Positions 37,201-45,945 of a stretch of 64,000 nucleotides of DNA are shown piece by piece. The translations under genes and the position numbers were made by a program. The DNA lies in contig BGZK01000892.1 in NCBI GenBank assembly GCA_005406025.1, positions 186,001 to 250,000 on the forward strand. Reading direction: 5' to 3'. This DNA is from Eumeta japonica (lineage: Eukaryota > Arthropoda > Insecta > Lepidoptera > Psychidae). The stretch's first letter is position 1. Each line of letters begins with the position of its first letter. The notes beneath the pieces were generated by a model that saw nothing but the letters and a program-made list of their open reading frames with translations, made no database searches and had not been told where the DNA came from.

Positions 37201-40200
37201 ATATTCTCCTAAACTAAGTCTTTTCGAAATTCACGGTCTAATTCAACGTAGTTTTTGTAAAAATTGAACGACCGCTATGAGGCGTACACTTTTGGATTTT
37301 CCGAAATTTTTTATTTTAAACTTTATGTACATGATAAATTTTGTTAAAGGAAAGTAATTTCAATTAAGATCTGATGCTGCAGCCAATACTATCTTCTCAC
37401 GAGTGAATTATTAAATACTTAACGACACGCACATAAGCCTTTGTACATGTGCATATGCGACACAACTTAGTAATATCGAAATTGCGGTAAACATTCACTG
37501 ATAGTGCTTGCGCACGATTGTTCTGTGTCTTATTGTTTTCGTAACAGCTGTCCGTCGTTACTCATCAGACAACACCTGGCGAGTCCTTGACAAAATTGTT
37601 TTGTCCGATAGTTCTGTCACGAAATAAATTAACACAGAACGCCATTATAACGGCAGTTAGGTACTAAAAATTAATAATTTTAGTGACAGTTTTATAATAC
37701 CGCCTAAGCTACAGTGTATCTTTTTATTTCAGAAAAAGGGCCTTGATTTTCATAACCCCCCCCCCCCCTGAATGTCTGTTAATATTATATATAATATTAT
37801 CAGACATTCGATATGATCGAGAGTATCAATATTACAATATTGATTATATATAATCAATAAGTAATATTGATTAAATTGTGCATTTTATTGTGTATGCAAA
37901 AAGTTAAGCACGAAATAACAATTGTTTTAAGCACAGTTTTGGTATGTAGTAGGGGTTTTTACGCTGTTTATAAATTTAATATTATTTACATTTATAAATT
38001 TGTTATACAACAATGTTTAAAATCAAAAAAAAAATTAAAATGAACGTGTTTTTGCAACAGTTTGTGGGTAAAATGTAAAATTGTTTACTAATGATTGATT
38101 GTACAGTATTTTCGTTAATATGGCATCGTATAAAACAAAGTAATTGTTGTATTTTAGAGTATAATTCAATTTGTAAATAGTGGTTCTTATAAACACTTTT
38201 TTTCAGTTTCAAACTATCCAAAAGGTTATATTATATTTCCTTTTCTCTTAAGAGAATTGGTTTTTACTGGATATTGTGGACACGACTTACCTTGGTCTCA
38301 CGTTAGGTGCTAAATTGCGTTGGAATTCTCATATTACCAGATTATCGAAAAGGCTTAGTTCTGCAGCATATGCAGTGAAAAGAATTCAGCGACTTACAGA
38401 TGAAAGCACCGCGAGACTAGTTCACTTAAGTTTTTTTTGTAGTCTCTTGACCTATGGAATTTTGTTATGCGGTCACGCAGCCGATGTTAACACAATTTTC
38501 ATGCTCCAGAAGCCAGCTATACGTACTGTTTATGATTTGAGACCAATGGCATCTCTCAGAGAAAAACTTAAGAAAATTAATATTTTAACTTTAATATCAC
38601 AGTACATATATACGAAAACCTGGTATATGTCGAGAGACATATACAATCGTTCCAAAAAAGGAACGATAACCATAACATTAAAACTAGACATAAGAACAAT
38701 CTCACTGCTGATAAAACCCGTCTAAGCTCAGTTCATAAATCGTTTATGGGGCAATGTGTGCGCTTTTGTAATAAGATACCAGCTACAATTCAAAATTTAC
38801 TATTTTATGAATTTAAACGTTTCGTTAAAAGAAAGTTTGGCAAGGGCTATTATACCGTGCCTGAATATCTTAATGAAAAAAACTCACGGGATTGAACTGC
38901 TCGGCTATCAGATAGCTTCATGTTATTTCTTAGTGTTGTAATATATTATTAATTACTCGATACTTTGTATTGATAAGTAAAAAAGAACCACCCTTGAGTT
39001 TCTTGTCCATTCTTCTCATGGTGAATCAGCATTTGAAATGGGTGGTGATGTTAATGTCGAAAACAGTTGTGTATGACTCATTTCAAGTGTATTACCTAAG
39101 AAATAAAGATATTGTTCATTTGATTTATATTTGAATACAAGAAACATACTGCGCATATAAGCTTACGTCTGTTATGTATTAATATTGCCTCTATATTTGG
39201 TTTGTATGTAAAATGAGAAATAGAGGAGTGATTCATTACAAAACTTTTATACAGAGTTGTAAAATAAAAAACGAGCGAGACAAGACTAATGCGACAGTCG
39301 TGCAATTATTCCATAAAATGGAATAAGTGTGCTTGTACTTTTTTATTAACATCACATAGATATTAAGTGTGAAATTATATTTATACAATTCTAAGTATAC
39401 CGAACGTTAATTCTTTACAATTTTGTACATTGTAAATATTTTTTGTTGTCTTCTAGATGGAGCCCCGTTTATTCAAACGGGGATGCAATGCAAATATGTT
39501 ACACCATTTATAAACATTTAGGGGTAGAAAGTAATAAAAAACAGTGGAATATTGATGTTATTGTGATAATATATTAGGAGTACAAATAAGTTTCCGCCGT
39601 TTTGAGAGATGGCATGGCATGAGGCTTATGTTAAAATTCGCAGATGATATCCGGCTTGAAAATTAGATTGCTCATTCAAGAACAACATAAACCTATCATA
39701 TTATTAACTTCATATTAGCATTATACATTTTTTTATCCAAAAATGTATAATTTGAGCCAAATAAGCATCATTTGCGGGAACTTTTATTTATTTCTTTAAT
39801 TTAAAAAAATCTGCAGCTGAGGCACGTCGATTGTTCGCACATCGGTTTTAAAAGTTTAAAGACGGTGATTTTGACATAGAAGACAAAGATTGCAGTGGAA
39901 GGCCAAAAATTTATGTGGATGCAGAATTGGAGGAATTATTGGACGAAGATTTGTCTCAAACACAAAAGGAACTTGCACTTACTTTAAAAGTCACTCAGCA
40001 GGCAGTCTCGTATCGTTTAAAATCGTTAGGAATAAACAAGGCAATTGGGTTCCATACGAATTAAAGCCCAGAGATGTTGAACGCCGATTACGCATGAGTG
40101 TAACGCTACTAGCTAGGCACAAAAAGTTTTTACATCGAATCGTCACTGGTGATGAAAAGTGGATACATTATGATAATCCGAAAAGAAGAAAATCATTGGG

Positions 40201-41376
40201 AATATCTGAACACGCGTTAACATCCACAGTGAAACGGAATATTCATGGGAAAAACTCATGCTGTGTATTTTGGTGGGATCAGGTGGGTGTGGTGTATTAC
40301 GAGTTGCTTAATCCAAGCGAAACAAACACTGGAACTATCTATCGAACACAATTGATGAGATTGGGCCGAGCTCTGAAGGAAAAACGCCCTCAATACTACT
40401 CCAGACACGAGAAAATTATTCTTCTACATGATAATGCTCGTGCGCATGTAGCGAAAACTATTCGCTAGTGAAAAATTATTTAAAAACACATGATTGGGAA
40501 GTACTACCCCAACCGCCGTATTTACTAGACATTGTGCCGTCCGACTATCATCTGTTCCGGTCAATGGCACATGCTCTGTCAGAGCAGCGGTTCACATCAT
40601 ATTAAGATACCAAAAATTGGGTTGATTCATGGATAGCCTCAAAAGATAAGGAGTTCTTTAGACTTGGATCCGAACGCTGCCTGGACGATGGAAAAAAATA
40701 GTTGGTAGTGACGGACAATATTCCGAATAAAATTTAATTACTGGTATTTCGCAATAAATATTATTTTATTGTCAAAAACAGCGGAAAATTATTTGTACTC
40801 CTAATAATTACAGATAAATATTAATTTAAGCACTGGATTTTGCATCTATTATTGCTTGGTGTAAGTTCAAGCAATTAGGTTTTATAATATCAAATGTTTG
40901 CAACAGACACCAACAGATGGTACTCAACTGACATTGCTTGACATAAGATGTTCTATCAATATAGGACAGAGAGCAATACTGTTTATGTATGCTTAAGCTT
41001 TATTATTTATGCAGTAACATTGATTACAATTCATCAGGGCGATTTTTGTTAGATTAGATTTTAGAAATGGCTGTCATGTTTTAAAGCTTATGCATACTAT
41101 TTTATAGAGAAAATATGCAAATATATTGCAATTTTTACAATATATCATACTTTGCTAATTATCAGATATTAATTGGTTTAATTAATACATTTCAGCGGCT
41201 TGGGGCGCGGTTTCGAAGCAAATGAAGAGGCTGGTTCATCAGGCCGCTTAGCCAGCAATTTTGATGATGGCAGTGAACCCATTTACACTGATCCTTCCCT
41301 TTTTGAACGCTCTCGATCGTTACGTTCATTGCATTCCCTTGACATCAAGCCGGAGAGACATGATAATCGTGCTTAA
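16170..41376 (+). CDS. PAN/apple and zona-pellucida domain membrane protein (22 coding exons)
   Basis: Coding exons by GT-AG sites and phase: 16170-16236, 16669-16754, 16833-17091, 17392-17673, 19021-19153, 19228-19370, 19905-20091, 23256-23368, 24718-24801, 25308-26125, 26209-26287, 26560-26672, 26750-27110, 27315-27475, 28140-28320, 29077-29216, 29850-30086, 30746-30896, 31859-32098, 33962-34137, 36453-36590, 41196-41376. After correcting one -1 and one +2 indel the total is a whole number of codons (about 1442 residues). Order: signal peptide (1-23), PAN modules (about 26-422), RYP repeats (about 452-790), GGPI repeats (about 800-850), PAN (about 855-908), ZP (about 962-1205), RRRR furin-type site (about 1211), transmembrane helix (about 1312-1337) and a cytoplasmic tail of about 105 residues. 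Known relatives shape the insect apical extracellular matrix and cuticle (trynity, nompA, neyo/nyobe/morpheyus). Which one is orthologous is not settled. Confidence 0.88.
16669..23368 (+). CDS. Exons 2-8 of the PAN-ZP gene: four PAN/apple modules
   Basis: Module 1 spans exons 2-3 (cysteines in TTCNHAMG, EKCQDLCLRD, VRTCNSID, STCFL, EICLN). Module 2 is exon 4 (RECPSRRYVFER, TECEDKCLDE, FVCRSATFD, RTCSLS, NTCLN). Module 3 is exons 5-6 (RRCDGLAVF, EECQSMCVRAEKYFCRS, KQCVLSEED, LVCLDN). Module 4 is exons 7-8 (FQRHRNSRI, SECLDECLRQTSFQCRS, RTCRLSRYN). The C-x3-C...C...C spacing is that of PAN modules, which mediate protein or carbohydrate binding. Module 4 lacks an obvious first cysteine. The exons are GC-rich against AT-rich introns. 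Confidence 0.82.
17674..19020 (+). other. Intron 4 of the PAN-ZP gene, with hexamer tract 3
   Basis: Non-coding. A degenerate six-base repeat at about 18170-18345 (GAATCG / GAACCG / GAGACC units) is the complement-type relative of the tract at 13885-14200. The rest is AT-rich. Confidence 0.6.
20420..21325 (+). repeat. Two fragments of a widespread lepidopteran interspersed repeat
   Basis: The first part contains 'ttaatattataaacgtaaatgtgagcttg' style wording followed by 'aaaactactcaaccaatcatcatgaaactt' style wording, and ends in 'cccgcggcttcgctcgc'. The second, 21165-21325, begins 'caggtaaaagctagt' and repeats 'tataaacgcaaaggttt' and 'aactactagatgaattttaatgaaactt' style wording. These are the typical head ('tattataaacgcgaaag') and end ('cccgcggcttcg') of a non-autonomous repeat common in moth and butterfly genomes. 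Class unassigned. Confidence 0.55.
21900..22330 (-). pseudogene. Mariner transposase remnant in a PAN-ZP intron
   Basis: The minus strand encodes LYHDNAFGQSAFKTK and then LLDRTPLKLIDRP at about 22116-22010. This matches the HDNA box (second catalytic Asp) and the following segment of mariner transposases. 'VQSEAFFVPQF' stands where SDFFLFP would be. Upstream pieces (FLFDGSTGVVTS, about 22235-22265) fit the preceding region. Frameshifts make it dead. It belongs to a different lineage from the two copies at 39574 and 47364. Confidence 0.55.
23369..24717 (+). other. Intron 8 of the PAN-ZP gene
   Basis: AT-rich non-coding sequence. Nothing else recognised. Confidence 0.55.
25308..26125 (+). CDS. 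Exon 10 of the PAN-ZP gene: Arg-Tyr-Pro repeat segment
   Basis: One 818-bp exon encodes about 273 residues dominated by RYP preceded and followed by D, P, G and S (for example PDDRYPIDD, DRYPERYPDRYPGDRYP). It opens GGNGGGDRDKYPPG. The segment is very rich in Tyr, Arg, Pro and Asp and has no cysteine, so it should be disordered. The frame breaks at a G4 run (25588-25591): upstream RYP units are in one frame and downstream units, from RYPPGVGPDVYP to 26125, in another. The +1 base needed to join them also restores the splice phase to exon 11. Function is unknown; repeated tyrosines could serve in cross-linking of matrix (inference). Confidence 0.85.
26209..26672 (+). CDS. Exons 11-12 of the PAN-ZP gene: end of the RYP/Gly-rich segment
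   Basis: Exon 11 (26209-26287) encodes ADYGRGGYFGADYPRNRYP and a short tail. Exon 12 (26560-26672) encodes RYPIEPRPNFSYRPPATRP and a Gly/Pro-rich end. Both splice sites are GT-AG and in phase (GAG-AG|gtaagg, tttctag|ATATCC, GGA-G|gtataa). Confidence 0.75.
26750..27110 (+). CDS. Exon 13 of the PAN-ZP gene: GGPI tandem repeat and PAN module 5
   Basis: After GGYGGYEPDGPIGPVG come twelve 12-bp units encoding GPIG / GPVG (about 26799-26940), then HRPWQGSRCEEDSFRQVG. A PAN module half follows, with cysteines in SRCEED, AHCQRECIEARDFICRSFNYR. The donor is TAC-AG|gtggtt. Because each DNA unit reads PPIG-like on the opposite strand as well, a spurious minus-strand ORF covers the same region. Confidence 0.85.
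27315..27475 (+). CDS. Exon 14 of the PAN-ZP gene, with an in-frame TGA
   Basis: From the acceptor 'ggataaag' at 27314 the frame reads ESVYGGELRDN, then TGA (27349-27351), then ELSDRDTRELDAANP, NEYDFYERALGRIADDCLD. Phase agrees at both ends. From memory of the family, a cysteine stands before ELSDRD, so TGA replaces TGC/TGT. A weak alternative acceptor (gttgag|TGATCG, exon start 27360) would keep the phase and skip the stop, at the cost of that cysteine. Confidence 0.6.
28140..30896 (+). CDS. Exons 15-18 of the PAN-ZP gene: ZP domain
   Basis: Exons 28140-28320, 29077-29216, 29850-30086 and 30746-30896 encode the ZP module. The ZP-N half starts near VCNEDGMEFTLRLPEGF, with cysteines in YDRCFFRG, YPECGTQR and NLTCLFRG. 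The ZP-C half includes GSPIPIEYLPEESSLN, VRLMILYQGRPTTTIAVGD, FRLEAQDGYNYATDIFATN, VGCPVDPDVFPELD, and cysteines in VRTCRDVCQP. ZP modules polymerise into extracellular filaments. A (GT)4 run at 28148-28155 carries two bases too many for the frame. Confidence 0.9.
28545..28745 (+). repeat. SINE-like repeat family A, copy 2
   Basis: It lies in the intron between ZP exons 28140-28320 and 29077-29216. It carries 'gtggcccattccccctcc', then 'aaggccggcaacacac', then 'gcgagtgtccatgggcagcgg', and ends 'gctcgtttgccc'. This is the fullest plus-strand copy of the family. Confidence 0.75.
31859..34137 (+). CDS. Exons 19-20 of the PAN-ZP gene: furin-type site, linker and transmembrane helix
   Basis: Exon 19 (31859-32098) opens AYCPSNTGRSYGRRRRDL. 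The RRRR is a furin-type consensus cleavage site just after the ZP domain, where ZP proteins are normally released. An acidic, Asn/Thr-rich linker follows. Exon 20 (33962-34137) encodes VFDNRNELLEESG, the cysteine in VGVCVSPYHYR, then ALLVALCVLLSLLLAMLTVA, a single transmembrane helix ending LYVYR. The splice to exon 21 is in phase (AG|A). Confidence 0.85.
32099..33961 (+). other. Intron 19 of the PAN-ZP gene
   Basis: Non-coding. It holds a possible diverged terminal inverted repeat pair (CACACGTAACG at 32677-32687 and its complement at 33279-33289) around unrecognised sequence. The section 33290-33961 holds nothing I recognise. Confidence 0.45.
34138..36452 (+). other. Intron 20 of the PAN-ZP gene
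   Basis: AT-rich intron. A CpG-richer patch at about 34545-34680 is unexplained. No exon or transposon end was recognised. Confidence 0.45.
36453..36590 (+). CDS. Exon 21 of the PAN-ZP gene: cytoplasmic tail, part 1
   Basis: Acceptor ctgacag|ACGATAC, donor CTG-AG|gtatac. It encodes RRYWRVLRKNIQVSSNPPAL and a Pro/Arg/Ser-rich continuation (RPVTPGPRSTRPSLF), basic next to the membrane as expected for a cytoplasmic tail. Reading through the donor reaches a stop shortly after, so a shorter retained-intron form is possible. Confidence 0.75.
37756..37870. repeat. C13 run followed by nested inverted repeats
   Basis: C13 at 37756-37768. A hairpin at 37770-37809 has two 18-base arms with one mismatch (GAATGTCTG...CAGACATTC). 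At 37826-37870 there is a nest: TCAATATT/AATATTGA, an 18-bp perfect palindrome at 37840-37857, and outer arms TCAATATTA/TAATATTGA. Confidence 0.75.
38270..39135 (+). mobile_element. 3' end of a LINE, copy 2 (same family as 546-1228)
   Basis: The frame from 38276 encodes YLGLTLGAKLRWNSHI and LSSAAYAVKRIQRLTDES (the end of the RT thumb), then ILLCGHAADVNTIFMLQKPA and INILTLISQYIYTK. These align with copy 1. A frameshift occurs at about 38640 and the tail continues (MGQCVRFCNKIPATIQN) to about 38890. The 3' UTR ends with 'aataaagatatt' and a short TTTGAT-type tail. It sits in sense in the last PAN-ZP intron and brings a polyadenylation signal at about 39101-39106. Confidence 0.85.
39574..40804 (+). 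mobile_element. Mariner element, mauritiana-like, copy 1 (about 1231 bp)
   Basis: Inverted ends: TTAGGAGTACAAATAAGTTT at 39574 and its complement ending GTACTCCTAA at 40804, flanked by TA on both sides, the mariner target duplication. The transposase frame 39890-40468 includes [20 protein letters not shown] (first Asp), CCVFWWDQVGVVYYELL, and IILLHDNARAHVAK (second Asp). After a stop at 40466, the frame resumes with DWEVLPQPP and [12 protein letters not shown] (third Asp in SDYHLF, D34D spacing), then a stop and [15 protein letters not shown]. The N-terminal part is also shifted. Hence the ends are intact but the gene is dead. Confidence 0.92.
40805..41195. other. Remaining intron sequence before the last PAN-ZP exon
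   Basis: AT-rich, with no recognisable repeat. It ends in the acceptor 'aatacatttcag' at 41195. Confidence 0.5.
41196..41376 (+). CDS. Exon 22 of the PAN-ZP gene: end of the cytoplasmic tail and stop
   Basis: It encodes SGLGRGFEANEEAGSSGRLA, then FDDGSEPIYTDPSLFERSRS and LRSLHSLDIKPERHDNRA, then TAA. The tail is rich in Ser and acidic residues and has a possible tyrosine motif (EPIYTDPSLFE). Phase with exon 21 is exact (AG|C). Confidence 0.85.
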
Positions 41377-41932
41377 ATTGTCTATTTTATGTTAGAACTT
41401 GGACATTTTGTTACTACTGATTATATAAATCAGTTATTATAAATACAAAAGGTTTATATCAACATCTCTTGTATTTAATCTACTCAATGTTTATGGTAAT
41501 TCTTGAATCACAGAAGGCTTTTATGGGCAAATATGTAATGTTAGCTATTAATAATCCATATGGAATTAAATTGTAATATAATTGTTCATTTAAAATAAAT
41601 TCTATTTTCTACATTCAATTTATTTGCAATTGTTTAATAAGTACTTAAGTTAATTTTCTTTAGTTGATGTAAAATAAATGGAGTTTTTCATAAAGTTTAT
41701 AACACATTTTAAACAATATATTCTTCAAAACTAATAAAGTATCTTTGAAAATAATTGGCATTTTAATTTTAATTAATATTAAAGGCATTAATCTTCTAAA
41801 CATTCATCACTCCTCAAACAGTGTGTTGTAATAAAAACCATAAATAAATTCATTTTTTATTTTATTTTTGTAAGTTTATTAATGATAATAGTAATTTCAT
41901 TTCAATTTTTTTACAAAATTTTCAACAAATGA
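41377..41932. terminator. Convergent 3' ends of the PAN-ZP and NELF-B genes
   Basis: Plus-strand AATAAA signals lie at 41594-41599 and 41673-41678. A minus-strand AATAAA lies at 41875-41880, about 55 bp past the NELF-B stop. The two 3' UTRs therefore probably end within about 300 bp of each other and could overlap. This is a polyadenylation context and not a bacterial terminator. Confidence 0.6.
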
Positions 41933-43696
41933 TTACATATGATAAGGTGCAGGGGTTGGTACACTCATTAGTGGGGATTCAAGGTATTCCATGTCAGTCG
42001 GAGTCGGTAATGGTTCCAGTTGGGCATTCATCTTTTGCTGTAATGCTTCATATAACTTATGAACAGATTCATTGTGTTGAGTTCCAGGCTGCAATGCTTT
42101 CATTAATGTTTGAACTCTAGTTTCTGGCAATTTTAAATGAATATACCACAGAAGTTTCAGCAAATGTCTTGTCACATTATCTTTTGACAAACCAGCAAAA
42201 AAGAATTCATCAAACAATACAGTACTAAAATCTTCTCCTTGAAATTCATCTGGTAATTGAATTAATAATGCAACTAGTGCATGTAAGAAAGGATCTTCGT
42301 AAGCCCTACCATCTTTGCAACTACCTAGTATACTTAATATTCTAAGTAAAGCTCCTCTGTCTCGGAGTTTTGCTGCATGAAGTGTATAGTACATAGCTAA
42401 TACTCCACAAACCGAACTCTCACGCATATATGCTTCACATGCATCTGGTGGGGGTCCAGAATGTTCTATAGTAGTAATTGCAGATTCTCTTTCATCAGGT
42501 GGTAATTTATTATGCAAAGCTCGAACTTGGTCATCTACCATTAGTGACATAAGGGCTGGTAGGTACTTTGTGACGACTTGACTATCAAGCTTAGGTTCCT
42601 TAAATTCTTGTGAATCAATCATAACCCATGCACTAAGACCTAATGCTAACATTCTTAGCAATAAAATCAAAATGGTGTTATCTCTAGGTAATCCTTCGGT
42701 ATTAATCAAATGTTGCAAAATTTTAATAGCTGACGTAGCTAAGAAATTAATAGCATATGGATCACATAGTGTCATTGAAAGATCACCAAGAACTTGTTCT
42801 TGACCTCTTTTAATACTGTCTAGGAAACCTTGGAGTTCTCGAGATCTTTTGATATCAACATTTCTTTCCCTAATGCAGGCATCGAGACACCAAGTAAATT
42901 TATGACATGGGTCAACTGAAATTATATCTTGTATTTCTAAGTCATGTAATGCCATAAGTAACTCAGCTCTTAATGTGCAATAATGAACATTTCTTGTTCT
43001 CAAAAATAATGTTCGAAGAAATTGTAGTACCATATCATAAAGTCTGACACTGTTGCCAATCATATGTGCAAGTTTTTGTACAACAGCTCCTTGCCGTCTC
43101 ACTTTAGGAGATGGAGAAAAAAAAAGATTATTGAGATTTTCATGATCAAATAATATATTTTCTTTTTCTCTGATGTATTGGCTCAACAATGGTGATACTT
43201 CATCACCAAAAAGTGATTGATTATCTTGCCATATTTGCCTCTTAACTTCAGTATCAGTATCATTGTAAAGTTCTCTGTCGCGCACAAGTACTCGTAGATA
43301 CTTGTCATCGATATGAGGAGTATTTTTTAAAATGCTCATAATTACAGGTCTTAAAGCTTTTACTCTGACTACAGGAAAACTTTTCGACAATAATTCTTTT
43401 AATTTTTTATCATTTTCTTTACCATCCTTTGAACCAAGTTCGTTAATGTGTGCTATTAACTTATCTCTCAATTCTTCTAAAACCGATGTATGAAAATCTA
43501 GTCTACGCACACCATGTAGATCTAAGAGAGGAAGCATTGGCCGAAGAGATGGTAAAAGTATGCCATTTTCAAACTGGAATTCTTCTATTGCTTTTAAAGG
43601 GTCTGTGCAACTAGTTAAAGCGTCACGGAGAAACGCCTGTCCTGGTACACCGACATCATCTAAGCCTGTACCAGGCAGCTTATTCGATGAGGACAT
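41933..43696 (-). CDS. NELF-B: Negative elongation factor B (NELF-B / COBRA1)
   Basis: An uninterrupted 587-residue single-exon frame. The N-terminal region (DALTSCTDPLKAIEEFQFEN, GILLPSLRPMLPLLDLHGVR, RLDFHTSVLEELRDKL) and the body (FFSPSPKVRRQGAVVQKLAH, VHYCTLRAELLMALHDLEIQ) are those of COBRA1. The length is close to the vertebrate protein (about 580). The product is all-helical with no catalytic site. In the known complex it holds NELF-A/C and NELF-E together and helps pause RNA polymerase II near promoters; it acts in the nucleus. The C-terminal tail, LEPLPTPTDMEYLESPLMSV, is poorly ordered. The start is the first ATG of the frame, at 43694-43696. Lack of introns contrasts with both neighbours. 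Confidence 0.95.
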   Translation of the reverse strand: MSSSNKLPGTGLDDVGVPGQAFLRDALTSCTDPLKAIEEFQFENGILLPSLRPMLPLLDLHGVRRLDFHTSVLEELRDKLIAHINELGSKDGKENDKKLKELLSKSFPVVRVKALRPVIMSILKNTPHIDDKYLRVLVRDRELYNDTDTEVKRQIWQDNQSLFGDEVSPLLSQYIREKENILFDHENLNNLFFSPSPKVRRQGAVVQKLAHMIGNSVRLYDMVLQFLRTLFLRTRNVHYCTLRAELLMALHDLEIQDIISVDPCHKFTWCLDACIRERNVDIKRSRELQGFLDSIKRGQEQVLGDLSMTLCDPYAINFLATSAIKILQHLINTEGLPRDNTILILLLRMLALGLSAWVMIDSQEFKEPKLDSQVVTKYLPALMSLMVDDQVRALHNKLPPDERESAITTIEHSGPPPDACEAYMRESSVCGVLAMYYTLHAAKLRDRGALLRILSILGSCKDGRAYEDPFLHALVALLIQLPDEFQGEDFSTVLFDEFFFAGLSKDNVTRHLLKLLWYIHLKLPETRVQTLMKALQPGTQHNESVHKLYEALQQKMNAQLEPLPTPTDMEYLESPLMSVPTPAPYHM

Positions 43697-44541
43697 TTTA
43701 TTTAATTATTCGTATACACTTAATACTCCAACCTTTCTCATCGACTGTTACCGAAGGTCACGAATCTACACATTACGTTAAATATATAAAATTTACATTA
43801 ATTATTATAATGCAACGAACGAAAACACAAAATTACACAAACATTATTACCACTTAGATCACAGACTAATATTTATTACAAGTAACATTAGTATTCGTAT
43901 TCTTTGGATACAAGTACTTACGGCATAGCATAATTAGTATGATTTTTCGATATGGTTGATAATATATTTAACCGTATAAAGTAGAAATTGGACTCTGTAT
44001 CTAAAGTTCAATGTAAACCAATGAATTGAATGAAAAATTATAATTGTATTAAATTTAATTTAGATAGACTATTATAACATACTATATAAATTAGAAATAC
44101 TTGGTAAATAGTATCGGTAATACTATAAGTAGTATCTATAATATTAATGTAAATTTTCAGATCGTAATTTCGTAATTCTTAAAATACATATTAAAGCCAA
44201 AATTATACACCATTATTCATATACACATGTAATTTTTGTATATAAATAATTATTATAAAGTTACTAATATGAATTCATTAAAAATACAAAGAAGGTCGAA
44301 CAAACTAACTTCATGATAAGAATGAACTATAAATTCCCAAGTGATTTGGATAAAAAAATATATTAGCTATATAAACTAATAGCTGTTAACTTACGGCTTG
44401 CTTTTTATTTTCTTTTTTTTTATACTAATAAAGAATGGTCAACAATGAATTTAATCGAATAATTAAGAATAAACAATGAATAATTAATTTGGTTTTAAGA
44501 AAAAGATGAAACAGGTTTCATTCTTCTATGATTTATATTTA
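43697..44541. other. Upstream region of NELF-B
   Basis: The shared 5' flank of NELF-B (minus) and CWF19L1 (plus) begins here. AT-rich, with no clear core promoter motif by eye. Confidence 0.4.
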
Positions 44542-45046
44542 GGGAGCGTCCATAAACTACGTAGCTCGACCAAGGGGGGGGAGGGATAAGCTTAAGCGCT
44601 ACGCTGAGGCACGTAATAGGGGGGAAGGAGTCGAGAGCAAAGCTACGTGGTTTTCTTCAGATGAAAATTTTGTTGAATAAGATAATTTGGTGACCCGATG
44701 TTAATTTAACAAGAGGAATCAAATAATTAAATACATTATTTAAAAATAAACTGTTAATAAATTAATTTATTCCTGAGTATCATACATTTATTAACAGTTA
44801 AAAAACTTATTAATAGTTACTAAATATTTATTAACTTAAGAGATTCTACTTAACGAATGATTTATAATCTGTTACTAAATATTTTTCAATTAACAATTTC
44901 AATTAAACAAAAAGTATCGTGAAAAAAAACCACGTTCCATTGGGTTGGGGGGGGGGGGTCATAGAAAAGGCTACGTGAGGCCACATGGGGGGAAGGAGGA
45001 GTCCTAGAGAGACTAAAATATGACCACGTGGTTTATGGACGTTCCC
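44542..45046. mobile_element. PIF/Harbinger-type MITE (505 bp)
   Basis: Ends are GGGAGCGTCCATAAACTACG and the complement of GGGAACGTCCATAAACCACG, about 20 bp with few mismatches. They are flanked on both sides by TTA (44539-44541 and 45047-45049), the three-base target duplication of PIF/Harbinger elements. There is no transposase inside. The interior has G-rich subterminal runs (a G7 run near 44574 and G12 at 44947-44958). 'Gggaccgtccataaa..tacgt' elements are frequent in insect genomes. It sits between the divergent NELF-B and CWF19L1 genes. Confidence 0.85.
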
Positions 45047-45049
45047 TTA

Positions 45050-45945
45050 TGATCCACGAATGAGTACATATGACAGAGTAGATGATAATAAAGCAAATAG
45101 AATAAAAATCAAAAATCGTTGAAAATAAGCAAAGATAATTAATGCTCTGTGTTGATTATGTTAGTGGTGATACATTTCCATTCAATTTATTTTTCAGTGT
45201 TACCGTTTGGGCAACTTTGTTACCGGGTTTAGCGCATTTTTGAGATTCATATGTTTTTTTTAAGATTTAGAACACAGACATTATTGTAATGGCTTTTAGG
45301 AATATTTCTCCTAAAGGTACAAAATGCCTTTACTCATAACGATTAAAAACTCGAATGCAGAAGTGGTAAAAACATTATATAATAAAGATCAATTTAATAA
45401 AAAAATTAGGATCCACAACTTTAAATTTAATACTTTTTATAAGAAAGAAAATCTTACACACAAATGTCCATGATAAAAAAACTTCATCAGCTTTAGATGA
45501 GGTTTTTCAATATATCGAATATTAATTGATTTTGCGATATTATGACAACTAACAATATATTTTACTCCATTTCCTTTTAGTTCCATGGAACCTCAAAAAG
45601 AGAGGTATTATTAAAATTTTTACCGATTTCTAGGAAATGCTAAAATTTATTTTTTCTTAAAATCTAGCTCTTTTATATTAAATACTTAGGAAGTTCATTT
45701 TTTGTTCTTTAGCAACACTGTTGTTTATGTTATCTATGGTAATTATTATAAACAATAATAGCATCATAGACATAGAGAAGTTATGTAGGTGGGAATAGAT
45801 ACACAGCGTTTCTAAACGTTTCATTACTTGTTTTGAATACTATATAAGTTGTAGCTGTATGTAATTACAAATATTTGTGAATTTTGTTTTAATCGACATT
45901 TAATTTTGGGTATTCTCTGTCTGTATTTATTCAAAACTACGTTAA
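45050..45945. other. Upstream region of CWF19L1
   Basis: AT-rich. It leads to the short first exon at 45946. No repeat was recognised. Confidence 0.4.

Larger units (their letters stand above)
36591..41195 (+). other. Intron 21 of the PAN-ZP gene, with LINE and mariner insertions
   Basis: A 4.6-kb intron containing a C13 run and AT hairpin cluster (37756-37870), a LINE 3' end in sense orientation (38270-39135) and a nearly full-length mariner in sense orientation (39574-40804). The rest is AT-rich. Confidence 0.7.
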
